Source: Parasponia andersonii
Taxonomy: Eukaryota > Streptophyta > Magnoliopsida > Rosales > Cannabaceae
Assembly (NCBI GenBank): GCA_002914805.1
Contig: JXTB01000014.1
Span: 1,718,237-1,782,236, forward strand
DNA length: 64,000 nucleotides
Reading direction: 5' to 3'
Shown one piece after another: positions 14,707 through 27,194 of the stretch; the stretch's first letter is position 1, and every line of letters starts with the position of its first letter. The notes under the pieces were generated by a model, which saw nothing but the letters and a program-made list of their open reading frames with translations, was not told where the DNA came from and searched no databases. Made by a program: the position numbers and the translations under genes.

Positions 14707-15336
14707 ATCATGGGGGGGGTTATATCAGTTGTGTGAAACAATATAGATGATCACTCAGTTCAAGATCTTTTAAGTGTAGTCTCCATATCAGAAAGTTGGG
14801 GTGGTAAACATGGTTCAAAATGGGAAAGCTTTGGCTCAATCTTTCCTAGAGATCTATTAGATTTTTTCTTCTCAAAAATAGTTCAATTTTCATCCAAATT
14901 TTTCTCCCTGGTGGATACTCTTGTGCATGTTCAATCAACTAAAGTCACCAAAAAAAAAAAAAATTGCAAAGAGGTGGAAAGGGTGTTGAAAATGGGATGA
15001 AATACCTTGACCGTCAGCATAGAAGGAAATATTAATGAGAAAAATAATGGCACAAATATCAAAAATTCTATGCAAGGCTTTATGAATCCATGGTTGTGAC
15101 AATGATATCATGTTGGCCAGCTTCTCCTCACGTCTCAAGTCTAATTGGCTCTGCTTTTTCTTAATCAATCAAACTCTCTTAATTCTTTAGCCTTAACCTT
15201 TATTATATTGATATTTCTTTCGAAGACAGAAATAGACACGCACGTATGTCTTGTTATATATGTCACGTAAACATCGTAAAGTAACTTGTTATAAGGTGCG
15301 GAGTCAGAAATTTATTTCAAGAAGAAAAAGGAAAAA

Positions 15337-15664
15337 TTATCTCGCTATAAAATAGCACAAAAAAACTAGAAAATTCTCCTTAAAAAAAGTAAAATTAAAA
15401 ATTTATATTTTTTTTAAACAAGTCCATAAATGTATTACAATTGTGTATTACAATTGTTCTCGGTGATATCTCATGATCAATTATCTCGCTGTAAAATAGC
15501 ACAAAAAAACTAGAAAATTCTCCTTAAAAAAAGTACAATTAAAAATTTATACTATTTTTAAACAAGTCCATAAATATATTACAATTGTGTATTACAATTG
15601 TTCTCGGTCCATAAATGTATTACAATTGTGTATTACAATTGTTCTCGGTAATATCTCACGATCT
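15337..15664. repeat. 143-base tandem duplication with an extra partial unit
   Basis: Unit 1 (15337-15479) and unit 2 (15480-15608) share ATTATCTCGCT, AAATAGCACAAAAAAACTAG, AGTCCATAAAT and TACAATTGTGTATTACAATT. The last 56 bases are repeated again at 15609-15664. The units are nearly identical, so the event is young. It lies between the glucosidase pseudogene and the aminopeptidase gene. Confidence 0.85.
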
Positions 15665-16595
15665 AAAATTGCTATGTAATAACTTCATCGTCAATATTAT
15701 CTTATACTATTTTTAAACAAGTCCATAAATATATTGCGTAGAGTACTCTCTCTACAGTTGCTACCAAACACAAACACACTACCTCTCCATCGTTCGTGTT
15801 ACATGTACCGCTTTTATTTAGCTTTAAATTGATCTCTTATTTTCAACTAAATGATTTCATCTAAAATTCAACTCAAGAACTCGCTTTTATTTTTGTTCGT
15901 CCGATGTGGGACTACTCATTACTCAAGCATGCACGAGAGAGAAATAAACCACATAACTCAAGCTATCTAAGCTATGCTTTAACGAAATATGATGAGAACA
16001 ATAACTCGAATCAGGTTCTATTACCATTTGTTATAATTCACTAGTTCACTTTAGCATTTGTTGGCATTAAAAATAGAGTTCGATTAATGGAAAACGTAAC
16101 TGTGTACATGAAATTCATTTGAAAAACGGATTATGCACTCGGCCAAAAATGAGACAATTAAAGAATGTACAAGCCAAAGTGAAGGCCGGAGAATAAGAGA
16201 AATAATCCTACCACTGACTATTTACGTTGCATCTTTAAATTTTGTAAAGGTACATGATCTAGAGTATGATCACATTTTGCTATAGCAATGTCTAGATAAG
16301 TTTTTCTTTTGAATTCACGAACTTCGTTTTATACAAGTATACAAAGCATATTTCTCTTTTTCTTCCTCTCCATAAATCAGCGTTATTTCAAATTTTGAAC
16401 TCATATCTATAACGTTAATCTGAAAATAAAGCCAGGACTTGGCTCAAAGTAAATTCGTTAACTTGGAATAAGTCCAACATTATTACGTTTAATTGCATCG
16501 TAACACTTTCCCCGTCCTCGTTAGGTTTACAGAATAAGGCCTCACAAGGGCAACCGTAAGATACTTCTAGAACTTACTAACAAGATGCAGGATAC
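15665..16595. other. Spacer downstream of aspartyl aminopeptidase
   Basis: AT-rich DNA without a supported gene. Its right end must contain the 3' untranslated region and polyadenylation signals of the reverse-strand aminopeptidase gene. I could not pick out a decisive signal. Confidence 0.35.
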
Positions 16596-19500
16596 TTAAA
16601 AGTCCACTGTAATCTTTGAATCAAGATGAGAGAACTCTTGGAAATAGGCTTTGAAATGCTGGTAAGAATGCCTCACATCATCAACAGCACACATTTCTCG
16701 GATGCTATGCATTGAAAGTTGTGGAGCACCAACATCGACTGTTCGGATTCCCACGCCACTTGCAAGGATGGGACCAATGGTGGAACCGCAAGCCATGTCA
16801 TTACGAACAACAAAATCCTGCATGCAAAGTAATGTTTGTCATAGAGTTAAAACCATTTTTTACCAGATTAGTTCTCATGCCACTTATCAAAACAAATACT
16901 CTCTCTCCAAACTCCTTTATTCCTTTCCCCAGTATTCCCTCAAGATTGCATTTTTACGCAGTGATGTTCAACATTATAGGACACGTAACATACAATTTTT
17001 TACAAACCCAAAATCTGAAAAAGGGCAGAAACCTGACCTGGGTAGGAAGTTTATGCTTGGACGCTATCTCCCTGAATAAAAAGGAAGTGACTGAGTTGGT
17101 TGCATACCGCTGATTGGCATTGTTTTTTATGACAAGCCCTCCATGCAACTTGGGCTGATGATAGTCTTCATGTTTTTCCTATAAAATAATAATAATAACA
17201 ATAGTAAACACAAATAAATAAACAAACCTTATATCAACATGGGCCAAAATCTTAACTTGGAGCAAATATAAAACCCATGATAAAACATACCGAATAATTA
17301 GGGTGTAGGGCATGTGCCATGTCAGCAGATACAAGAAAACTCTTTTGTAGGGCCTTCTCAAGCAGCTGAAAGGAAATCCTCAACGTAAGCAAAAAAAAAA
17401 AAAAAAAGGACATTTAGAGTAAAACGTAGTTACTGTGCAAGGGATTTTATGACAATGCCAGGTCTTTGATCAAATATTGCAGACAATTGCTTGTCCACAG
17501 GATCACGGGATGTAGAGCCCAATTGATAAGCTTATTATGGACAGTGAATTTTGCAGCATTATTTGACCGGTGAACAAACTTGCAAATGTATTATACAAGT
17601 GCATTGTCGATATAACATCATTCAATAGTTTCCATTTGTTCAAAATTAAAAATAATAAAAACTTTGATGCCGCTAAGAACCAAAAATGAAAACTTAGAAG
17701 AATAATGATGAATGGGGATTAAATGATGCGGATACTACCTTAGAATCTGAGGTAAAGGAATTTGTAATTCGTGATAGAGCAGTTGACATGACTGGAGACC
17801 CAGCACCTTGGGCGGAGTTGGATCCCACCTCCTCATGATCAAACAAAGCCACCACTCTGACACCAGCCTCGTCCTCAAGGCTGCTCTCAGAAGATGTAGC
17901 ATCTACTAATGCCTGAAAAGAAACGGATATAATTAGTTAGTAAAATTTAGCATATTAGAAAGAAAAATAAATAAAAAGCAATGAGAATGGCGATCACACA
18001 AGTAAATAAAAAGCAATGAGAATGGCTATCACACAAGTAGGAGACAGAAATGCAAGACAAATGCACTGTCCAAGTTCCATTCAAGCTTACAATTAGTCAA
18101 CTACATGGTTTGAGACCAACAAATAGTGGGGTTTTTCTTGTTTTTGTGGGGAAAAAAGTCCAATAAATGCTATTTTCGAAGTAGACAGTCAAATCACAAA
18201 TCAATTTTTCATTAATACCATATTGGCATCTAACTCATACAGCTCAAAACTCATCAAGATTTAGATGTGCATGACTCCAAATTTTTCCACTTGAAAAAGA
18301 AAAAGCACATTGCATAACTTTTAAAATGCAGGAAGTGTAGACACTCAGCAATGAACTTGTTATAGGCATCTTTATGGAAAAGATATAAATAAAATTACAA
18401 ACTTGCACCTTAAGAGAACAAAATGACATGCAGAGATTATCGAGCCGTCCTGAGAATATAAATTCCTTCGCGGCACCGGCTACTGTACTCAGCTGAGTAT
18501 CACAAGCTTGCAGCTCAAAATCACAAATATCACCCGGCTTACATCCAAGCTCACTTGCAAGAAGCTAGAAGAGAAAAATAACAACACAATCAACGCATCA
18601 TACAAATAGATAAATAACTATTCACTTATCTTTAGTTACCCCACAACCCCATTCATATAGTTTATAACCCAACCACATGAGAAACTTCACCTGCCTCTAT
18701 AAAACCTTTCCCAAATTGATTTCCTCTTCCCCATCCCCAAACCAAAAAACTATATATCAAATATATATAGAGAAGAAAAGAAAAGAAAGAACTATGCTTT
18801 AAAGATGTCAACCTGTAATAAAAGTGGGTGGTGCTTTCCATTTTCCGAGGTTTCTTTCACATTAGATTTCTTTCCATCAGTCTGAGCGTCACTTTCAACT
18901 GGATCATTTTCAGCAACAACTTTATTGATCTCTGCCTGCCAAAGAAAAAGAAGCAACAACTGAATTAAAATAACATCTTGCTAAACTAAATCATGGAGTT
19001 ATAAAATATGTGATACACGAATTTACAATTAGGAAACAAGTTACATTAAAATTTTCACAGGGCAACTAAATTTTGTTTTTCAATGAATCAAAATAACGCA
19101 TAGCAATTTCAAATATATGAGTTGTGATTAGGGAGAAGTAATATCATTTTAAGTTAGGAATCTTCCCGGCAAGCCTTTGTGTGCTAAGATCAATGTGTCT
19201 ATTCTTTTTTTCTATCAGAAAAGTAGTTATTAATGGAAGGAGCAAGAGTGCTACTATTTGACGTTTAGAAACTGTGAACCAAAATGTAAGATATGAAACT
19301 CATATTGACCAATGCATATAAACATGTGTAATTCTAAATATACCTTAATTGATGTTGCCAAGACAGGAACAAGATGAGTCTGATTGTTCACCTTAAAACC
19401 ATCAGTACTCCTGTCACGAGACATAACACATATATAAATTCTTTTAAGGACGTATTTTGCTAAAGGTGAAAGAGGGAACTCACATTGGTTGGCTCAAGAC

Positions 19501-20387
19501 TACCAACTCAAATTTCAATCTTGATCCTAAACCACTACACAACTAAATATCTCATAACGAATCAGAAATAAAAGAGAACCTGTCTAAGTGAATTGCAAGT
19601 GTTGGAATCCGCATTATAGGCTCCTCAATCCTTACAAGTTGATGCGAATACGAAACGACCCCATCCTTCTCTTCTCGCACTATCACTCTCCCCGCAAGCG
19701 TCAAGTCTCGATCAAACCATGTGTGCCATAACCCACCTCCATATGTTTGGACACCAACTTCCAAATACCCACCTTTCGTCACCTGCACAAATCACCATAT
19801 TTCAAAAAAAAAATAATAAAGTGTCAATATTTTTACAAACAAACTATCCATCTATTCGAAATGCATAATACTAAAAGCAAAACAACACAATTACCTTGCT
19901 AACAGGTTTGAGTTTGAGACAAGGACTGTCAGTATGAGCACCAATTATGTAAAATCCGTTTCCCGCAACATATCTATAATCATAAGCTTCAAAATATTAG
20001 GGTAAGAAAAATACTAAATAAGCTCCATTCATGAACAATAAACCCGAAAATAAAATAAAATCAATAATATTGAGAGGAAAAAACAGAGAAAAAAAGAAGT
20101 TTAACACTTTTTGCCAATGGCGAAAGCAACTATAGTGGAATGGTTCCTGGTAAAGAAATACTTCTTCCCAGCTTCCAAATTCCAATCCTCTCTCTCAGAA
20201 ACTTGCTCATACCCCACACTTCTCAAAAGCTTCTTCGCCTCGTCTGAGAATTTGATTCACAAAATTCAATCAATCCAATCCAGAAACAATAAATTGTATT
20301 ATATACAATGCAAATTGATGAATCTGGTTATTAGGAGTCTAATGAGATTTGTTTTTGTTCGATTTTCTCGGGAAACAAAAGGAAAGA

Positions 20388-20439
<52 letters not shown>

Positions 20440-20525
20440 GTACCGACGGCGTGGAAAGCAGTAGGGGAAGCGTTCAAGTAGTCGATGAGATCAGAGACCA
20501 CAGAGCTTGCTTCTTCCTTGGCCAT
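16596..20525 (-). CDS. DAP: Aspartyl aminopeptidase (peptidase family M18), intact, eleven exons
   Basis: It is a zinc metallopeptidase that removes N-terminal Asp/Glu from peptides, normally a cytosolic dodecamer. Exons (reverse strand): 20525-20444, 20243-20108, 19973-19895, 19782-19580, 19410-19344, 18935-18813, 18564-18409, 17912-17739, 17365-17291, 17178-17038, 16817-16596. All introns are GT-AG and the frame closes to 485 residues (about 477 in Arabidopsis). Metal-site motifs are all present: GAHTDSP (His86), SGRLDN (Asp272), DHEEVGS (Glu309/Glu310) and SMHSIRE (His449). The region at 190-228 is a variable acidic insert. I start at [10 protein letters not shown], matching plant homologues. 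The frame stays open upstream, with in-frame Met at 20633 (MGQAISTP) and further up, so an N-terminal extension, perhaps a transit peptide, is possible. Introns hold a GA microsatellite and a 35-base duplication but no damage to the coding region. Confidence 0.95.
17969..18038. repeat. 35-base tandem duplication in an aminopeptidase intron
   Basis: Two adjacent 35-base units (17969-18003, 18004-18038) differ at one base, in the word GAATGG(C/T)(G/T)ATCACAC. They lie in the intron between exons 7 and 8 and look recent. Confidence 0.9.
20389..20440. repeat. (AT)n(GA)n microsatellite abutting the intron 1 donor of the aminopeptidase
   Basis: A run of TA dinucleotides (about 20389-20401) passes into about 40 bases of GA with two interruptions. 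On the coding strand this is CTCTCT directly after the splice donor GTAC at 20443-20440. The repeat therefore begins within four bases of exon 1. Confidence 0.9.
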
Positions 20526-20995
20526 GGCTATGGTGGCTTTGTTAGCCTGGTTTTTTCGGGCTTCCTTTTCTTCACACACCCTCCTCGATACTTCTTCCAC
20601 TTCCGCTGAGGGGGTCGAAATCGCCTGTCCCATTCCTACCTTAGCGTTTCCTGTTCTTTTCCAATCAAATCGTGCCACGTACTGATTTCCTAATTCACTT
20701 ATTAATGGACTCATAAGCAAGAACGGAAAAAAAAAAAAGAGTAAAAATTAATATTCAGACCAAAACAAACCTTTACCCTTATTTTTGTTTGGTTTAAATT
20801 TTAATTCCTTGATCCTAATTTTCCATATTATTTAGTTTATATTGAGCAAAAAAAAAATGGAGAGTAATAGACTGCAAATTAAGGCACAAATATAAATAAA
20901 TAGATACATGCATGGATGAATGTGAAGGAATATGTAAAAACAGGTGGACTTCTTCCTTGGATTGTCCCTTACTCAAAACTAGGAATATGTAAAAA
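20526..20995 (-). promoter_or_regulatory. Probable promoter region of the aminopeptidase gene
   Basis: About 200 bases upstream of the chosen start are open in frame and moderately GC-rich; the DNA then becomes AT-rich. I see no clear TATA box. Position alone makes this the likely promoter and leader. Confidence 0.35.
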
Positions 20996-21478
20996 GAGTC
21001 TAAAGAATTTTCTTCAAAAGTGACTCATCAAACCAGGAATACATTTGCTAGTTAAAATAGTGCAATTACGTGGCATGATTTGATTTGGGTTGCATGGAAG
21101 GGAACACAAGGTTGAAATTAGATGATCTCAATCCTTTGAGCCCACGTCTTCACTTGGAATCTTATTCTTTTTCTTTTTCCCATATGCTTTAAATTTGGTT
21201 ATTCCAAACGAAAAGAAAAATAAATTTATAAATTTAAAAGAGTCGAAGGAATTTTCTTCAAAAATGACTCGTCAAACCAGGAATACGTTTACTAGTTAAA
21301 ATAGTGCAATTACGTGGCATGATTTGATTTGGGTTGCATGGAAGGGAACACAAGGTTGAGATTAGATGATCTCAATCCTTGGGCTCACGTCTTAACTTGG
21401 AATCTTATTCTTTTTCTTTTTACGATATGCTTTACATTTGGTTATTCCAAAGGAAAAGAAAAATAAATTTATACTTTA
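20996..21478. repeat. Tandem direct repeat, 244-base period
   Basis: Copy 1 (about 20996-21235) and copy 2 (about 21240-21478) share long identical blocks, for example ATAGTGCAATTACGTGGCAT, then GGGTTGCATGGAAGGGAACA, TTAGATGATCTCAATCCTT and CTTGGAATCTTATTCTTTTT. Differences are scattered point changes, so this is a moderately young local duplication. It is non-coding. Confidence 0.9.
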
Positions 21479-21479
21479 C

Positions 21480-22940
21480 CTTGGATTCTAGTTTTTGGTA
21501 ATTGGAACAGTGGCGAAAGGGTGAGAACATGTCCTTTGGGAATTAATTAGCCGGAAGCCACTCTTATGTGTTCATTAATTAATGATTGGTTGGTTTATTT
21601 CCAATCGTTTGTTTGCTCATCCCATTTATTTTCTACAATCACACATTATTTAAAGGGCTTTATTGTCACCATCTGTATACTCTTTCTATATTATATCTAA
21701 AATTACATTTTTTATTTAAATTTTAAAATAAATTACTACCTTTTATACTTCTAATTATTCCTAAACTACCCAGTTACTTTATTTTTGTATTCTCTTTCTC
21801 CACCCACACTCCCATTAATTCTCACCCCTATCTTCCATCTTCGTCCCATACCCTCCGCAATTCTTTCTCTCTGTCTCTCTATATAAAATTGGAATACAAA
21901 CTAGTTTATCCTTAATTTCATTGTCGTTTAATATATATATATTCTAATAAAATCAAGGGTTCTATCTAATTAAAATGTAACGATTAAAAACGAACAAAAA
22001 GGTTTTGAATATGAATAGAACAAAAAGTTAGAAACATGAAAGTGCAGGAAAAATATTATCAAAAATTGAACTAAGATCAAACAATTACTTCAGGCAAAGA
22101 AACGCTGAAAAAAAGAAAGTGAAAAAAAAAAAGGATTTCAAATAAGAAAGTTGGTGTTGAAGACGAAAGATAAATAAATCGGGATAATTACATATAGCAA
22201 AAAAAACAAAAAATAAAATAAAATTATTATTCAAAGAAACAACTTCTTGGACGCTGGGTAATATTTTAATTAAGATTACACAAATGACAATGTTTTTATT
22301 TGCCTATTGAATCTTTGTTCAAAATCTCTGTTTTGATTGTTGGTCAATGTGGTTTAGTCAACCAAGAAAAAAAAAAAAAAAGAAAGAAAAGATTAGAGAT
22401 GTGTGTGAAGCGATTTTTTCCCCAAAACATACGTACTTCAAAGTAATTTTATCAAAGGCTATTTTTGCAACGAAAGATTTATTAAAAATGAAATGTGTGT
22501 AAATGAGCGATAATAGACTCCCTTATTTAAATTTTAAAATATAAATATTGCTTATTATATCCTTTATTATTTCAAAATTGTCCTATACAAAAATTTTAAA
22601 CAAAATTTCTTCTTCCACTCATATTTTATACACTTTTCATTCGTCATCTGTTAAAATCAATACCGACACTACTCTTTGGCCTTATGAGTAAATTTTTGCA
22701 CTAATAAGTTTTTTTTCTTAAAATACAATAATTCAAGTTTAGAATACATCTAATGTTGAGAGGTTAATGATATGCGAAGTATAATTATTATTATTTTTTT
22801 GTTTTTATAGACTGCAGAATAAAACTAATGTGCAGAATAAATTAGTTTTGTGACGTGGGATGGCTTTTATCTAAGGGGAAATTAGATATTATATGGTATT
22901 TTTTGAAATAAAAAATAAAAAATTCGGCGGTTAATATTTT
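21480..22940. other. Gene-free AT-rich DNA
   Basis: No supported gene. It holds pyrimidine-rich stretches and A-runs only. Short open frames have no recognisable protein content. Confidence 0.35.
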
Positions 22941-22953
22941 TTTAAGATGCGGG

Positions 22954-23183
22954 CGATTTTTATTAGAAAAATTTTATTTTTTAAAAAAAATATTTAAAAA
23001 AATAGTAACTAGTAACCAGTTTGCAGAAATTAGTAACTAATAACTTAGGTATTTATAACTAATATATAATTAGTAATTAAAAACTGATAACTAGTTTTCA
23101 GAAATTTATAACCAGTAACTATTTTAAAAGTGGTAATTTTTTTAAAAATTATTTAAAAAGTGATATTTTTCTAATAAAAATCG
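22954..23183. mobile_element. MITE with 19-base perfect inverted ends
   Basis: CGATTTTTATTAGAAAAAT at 22954-22972 is exactly mirrored at 23165-23183. Further inward the arms continue imperfectly (TTTTAAAAAAAATATTTAAA against TTTTTTTAAAAATTATTTAA). The interior repeats TAACTAGTAACCAG-type words like those in the arrays at 0.6-1.7 kb and 33.2-34.7 kb. Its size of about 230 bases and lack of coding fit a MITE. The superfamily is not resolved. Confidence 0.65.
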
Positions 23184-25200
23184 TAAGATAAATTGAATAA
23201 AAGCCTAACTTTTGTAATTTTGTAATTTTGTTTATTTTTTATAGATAAAAGTGTTAGAAACCCTTCATGTAATCCCTAAGCTATGTACATGTCAAATTGA
23301 GAGTTAAGATTGTGAAAAAAAAACCCACTTGAATGGTATAAAAGATAAGTAATATATTTCGCTTTGTTTTTCAATTTCCTTTTTTATTCTTTCGAGGAAA
23401 AACTGTTATAGATAATTGAAAATATTTAGCCCGTATTTACATATTAGATATTTTAAAATAATTAAATAAAACAAAAAATAAAAGATTTCCGTATCAAATA
23501 GAATGAATAGATTCCAACAAATGTGTAGAGAAATTTGTAGATTTTTAGTTGGCTTTTTAATACAAAAACTCCTTAAGTCGAAATAATTTAATAAAATTAA
23601 CTCTAAATTCAATTTTTTAGAATAAAATCCTCTGAAATTTCCTAATATTAATTCTATCAGAAAAGAAATGTGTTTCTGTTAGTTTTTTTTTTTTTTACTA
23701 CTAAGTTTCCATTATTTTATTTGTGACTTTTAGGTTTTCATTCTTAGATTTTTATTTAACGCTATAATCTTTTCTGTCCAATATTGCCTCTATTTAGCAT
23801 TTGCTCAAAACATGCTCTTCACAACAAAAGTAAAATTGAAAATAAAGGGGAATTATTATTTTTTTTTTTTAAAGAAGAATTAAGTTATCATTTTCATTCA
23901 AGATGGAAGTAAGAAATTGAAAAATTTTATATAGCTCGAATATGGATCTATTTTGGTCCAAATATTTATATAACTATAAGAGATGTATATGAAAACTTAG
24001 ACCAAATTAGATCTATATTGCAACCATATAAAATTTTGGCAATATATAACTCATAATATTTGAATGACAAAATATAAAATTGTTGATATATGTCTCATAA
24101 AATTGGCAATATATTTACATCTCATAAATTAGAAATAAAGTTAATTTAATTTAAAATGACTATTTTACTCATAATATTATTATTATTTAAAGTAAAGTGC
24201 AAGGGTAGTTTCATAATTTAACTTATCTATACACTAACAAAACAAATTTCTTTCTATTTTCTCTCCACTTTTGAGTAGAAAAAATTTATGTAGGCTCTAC
24301 TTTTTTTTCCTTCTACTTTTCTCTCCATTTTTCCCTTTCCTTCTCTTCCTTTTTCTCTCCAACCAAATAGCCCAAATTTTCAATTTCCCTTCACTTTTCC
24401 CCTCAAATATTTTTCATCCTCTCCCTTCTCCTTCCTACCAAATATATTCTCATCGGTGATTTCAATTCTCAGGCAGCGGTGATTTTAATATTTTTTATTT
24501 GAAGACTATAAAGGAAAGAAGAGGTGGTAAAAAAGAAAGGTCAGGCTTCAAGGGGATATTAAGACCAAAAAGAGAAAACGGCACAGATAGGGCTAATTTT
24601 AGTTAAATGACTTGTTTTGTGGGGTTTCTACACAAGTACGGAAAAAAGTAGCACACTTTACAAAAATACAGTCCTTGCAAAAACTGTTAAAAAATATTGA
24701 CAATTGGTTCAAAAAGTTGAAAAATATGGACTTTAAAAGTTTAGAATTCGGCTGATGTATGGCACATTCTAACGCACATCGGGCACCGAAAAAAAATAGA
24801 GTAAAGCAAAAAGCGCTTAAAAATGCGATGACAGGATGCTACTTCAATGTCAGCACATCTATCATCAATTTTTTTTTTTCTTTTTACTTTTTTATATTAG
24901 CTCTTTAGCCCCTTTCGAATTTTCTTACGACTAATTTAAATTTGATTTATTTGTGTAGATATTTTGGGAATCACGAATTTGTAAATGCACTGTCACACTT
25001 TTTTGAGTTATTTTCTAAAATAACACACGTCAATTTTTTGTAAAAATTAATTAGCATGTATGATTTTTTTTTCAACGGTCAAGTCCTAACCTAATATTAT
25101 AGATACTGTAAGTACCTTGCATATTAATTTCCCTAACCTCCAAATTTGTTTGTTTGTTTGCCTTTTTTAAAAAAAAAAAAGTTATAAAAAGCACTAAACA
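23184..25200. other. Gene-free AT-rich DNA with a pyrimidine-rich block
   Basis: No gene seen. A C/T-rich strip at about 24240-24460 (TCTCTCC, CCAACCAAATAGCCC, CCTACCAAATATATT) resembles the right half of the Harbinger-type MITE at 51501-51928 and may be a decayed relative. The rest shows nothing that I can name. Confidence 0.3.
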
Positions 25201-26780
25201 ATACCATTCTCATTTGCCCGATTTGATTATATAAGTAACATGTTAAGATACCAAATATAACTTTTAAGCTTACCTTCTAATTTTATTGGATACTATAGAT
25301 AACCTATAAGATACTTGCTATTGTAACTATAATAATTATTATTATTATTAATAAGCTATAGATAACCTATAAGATACTTGCTATTGTAACTGTAATAATT
25401 ATTATTATTATTAATAAGAAGAGCTCTAAAATCTCATAAATTTATGGGATTGATAAGTAACATGTTGTGATATTGAAAGAAATTTCTTAAGCTCAATTTC
25501 CAAACAACTTGGTGAGATACTTATGATATATATATATATATATTTATATTCTCACAATAAAGAATGACCAAACTTCTTTTCTAATTTACTAAATTGATAC
25601 TACAGGTAATTTTATGATAACTTAAGATACGTAATGATAATATTTTTTTAATATAATTTATTGGATTAATACTATAGATATCTTGGTAATTTTATGATAA
25701 CTTAAGATACGTAATGATAACATTTTTTTAATATAATTTATTGGATTAATACTATAGATAACTTAATAAGATACCTATGATAATTTCTTTTTGTTTATTT
25801 ATTTTTTATTTTTTACAATAAAGAATGACCATACTCTCATTCTAATTTATCAAATCAAAATTATAGGTAGTTTACCACAATAGATTGATACCATAAATAA
25901 CATCATAAGATATCTTACGATAACACTTTTTATTTAATTTATTAGATTGATGTAATAGATAACATGTTAAGATACCACAAATAAGATACTACAAATAACA
26001 TGATAAGTTACCTATAATAATAAAATTATTTTCAAGATTTATGTGCTAAAAGTATAATTTCAAGATTTATGTGCTAAAAGTAAATAGATTGTACAATATC
26101 TATGGTAACTCTTCATATTTTTTAGATACATAAAATAACCAGTAAGATATCTATAGTATCTTTTTATTCTTTGTTTTCTCCCGCTTAATACTAAAGTAGC
26201 TAGTAGGATACCTATGGTATCCTTGTAGTATTTTGTTTTTATTTTTTTTAATCAATAATTCAAAAACACTTATTCTCATTTTTCAAATGCTATAAGTAAA
26301 TTAATAAGATACCACAGGTAAACTCATACATTTTTTTCTCCTTTAAAATATGAAGCATCTAATTTCCCCTCTAAGTTCTAATTTTCAAGATATCATAGGT
26401 AACTTGTTCATATACTTCAAGTAACTTGTTCACATACCAATGGTAACTTGTTAGTACATAAATTCAAACTTTTTTTAACACATTTTTTTTTTTCTTTTGC
26501 ATTCTCTAATACCATTGGTAATCTTGTATGATACCTATGGCAATATTTGCAATAAGAAACACCTATGATACCCTATTCTTGGAATATTTGTAATTTGGTA
26601 GGATATTTACTCTAAGTAACGGTTTAGAATACTCATGTAATTATTTTTATTTTTTGAAAAAATGTTATAAAATTTATAATAATGATCCTTAACTCCAATT
26701 TCAATTTCTCGGTGACTATAAGTGACCCAGTAATTGATTCAATAACCAAGATAGTCCACCTGGTAGTTGATTCAGCAACC
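25200..26780. repeat. Degenerate array of ATAGATAACCTATAAGATACC-like words
   Basis: For about 1.5 kb the sequence keeps returning to variants of 'TAGATAAC..ATAAGATACC(T)ATGATA'. Two recent internal duplications stand out: a 63-base period (25293-25355, 25356-25418) and an 80-base period (25605-25684, 25685-25764). It looks like an old, low-order tandem repeat that still expands locally. It is non-coding. Confidence 0.6.
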
Positions 26781-27153
26781 ATGAAAGAGACTATGGATAA
26801 TTAGCAAAAATTCTTGTGTGCTGAAAGATTTAAGCTTGGATACCATTGTATATATTATACTGATTAATATAGTTTCAAAATTTTGTTATCTATTTTTATT
26901 TTATTATGAGAATAAAATAAAATCTGATGTTTTTTTTTTAAAAAAAAAAGACTATGCTAAAACTATTTCCTTTTAAAAAAACTTATATGAAAATAAGTAA
27001 AAAAAGTTATTCCAAGAAAGTTCAATAAATAATTTGACCATTAAAAAATAAAAAACAAATAAGAAAGTATAAAAGAAAATGAAACAAAAAAGAAAAAGAA
27101 AAAGTAAAGGCAATAAAATATTTAAAGAATTTGAAATAATATATAGCAACATA

Positions 27154-27194
<41 letters not shown>

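Noticed and set aside
16702-17113. Two overlapping + strand frames of 125 and 133 codons
   Set aside because: They run antisense across the last two coding exons of the aminopeptidase. No family resemblance; shadows of conserved coding DNA.
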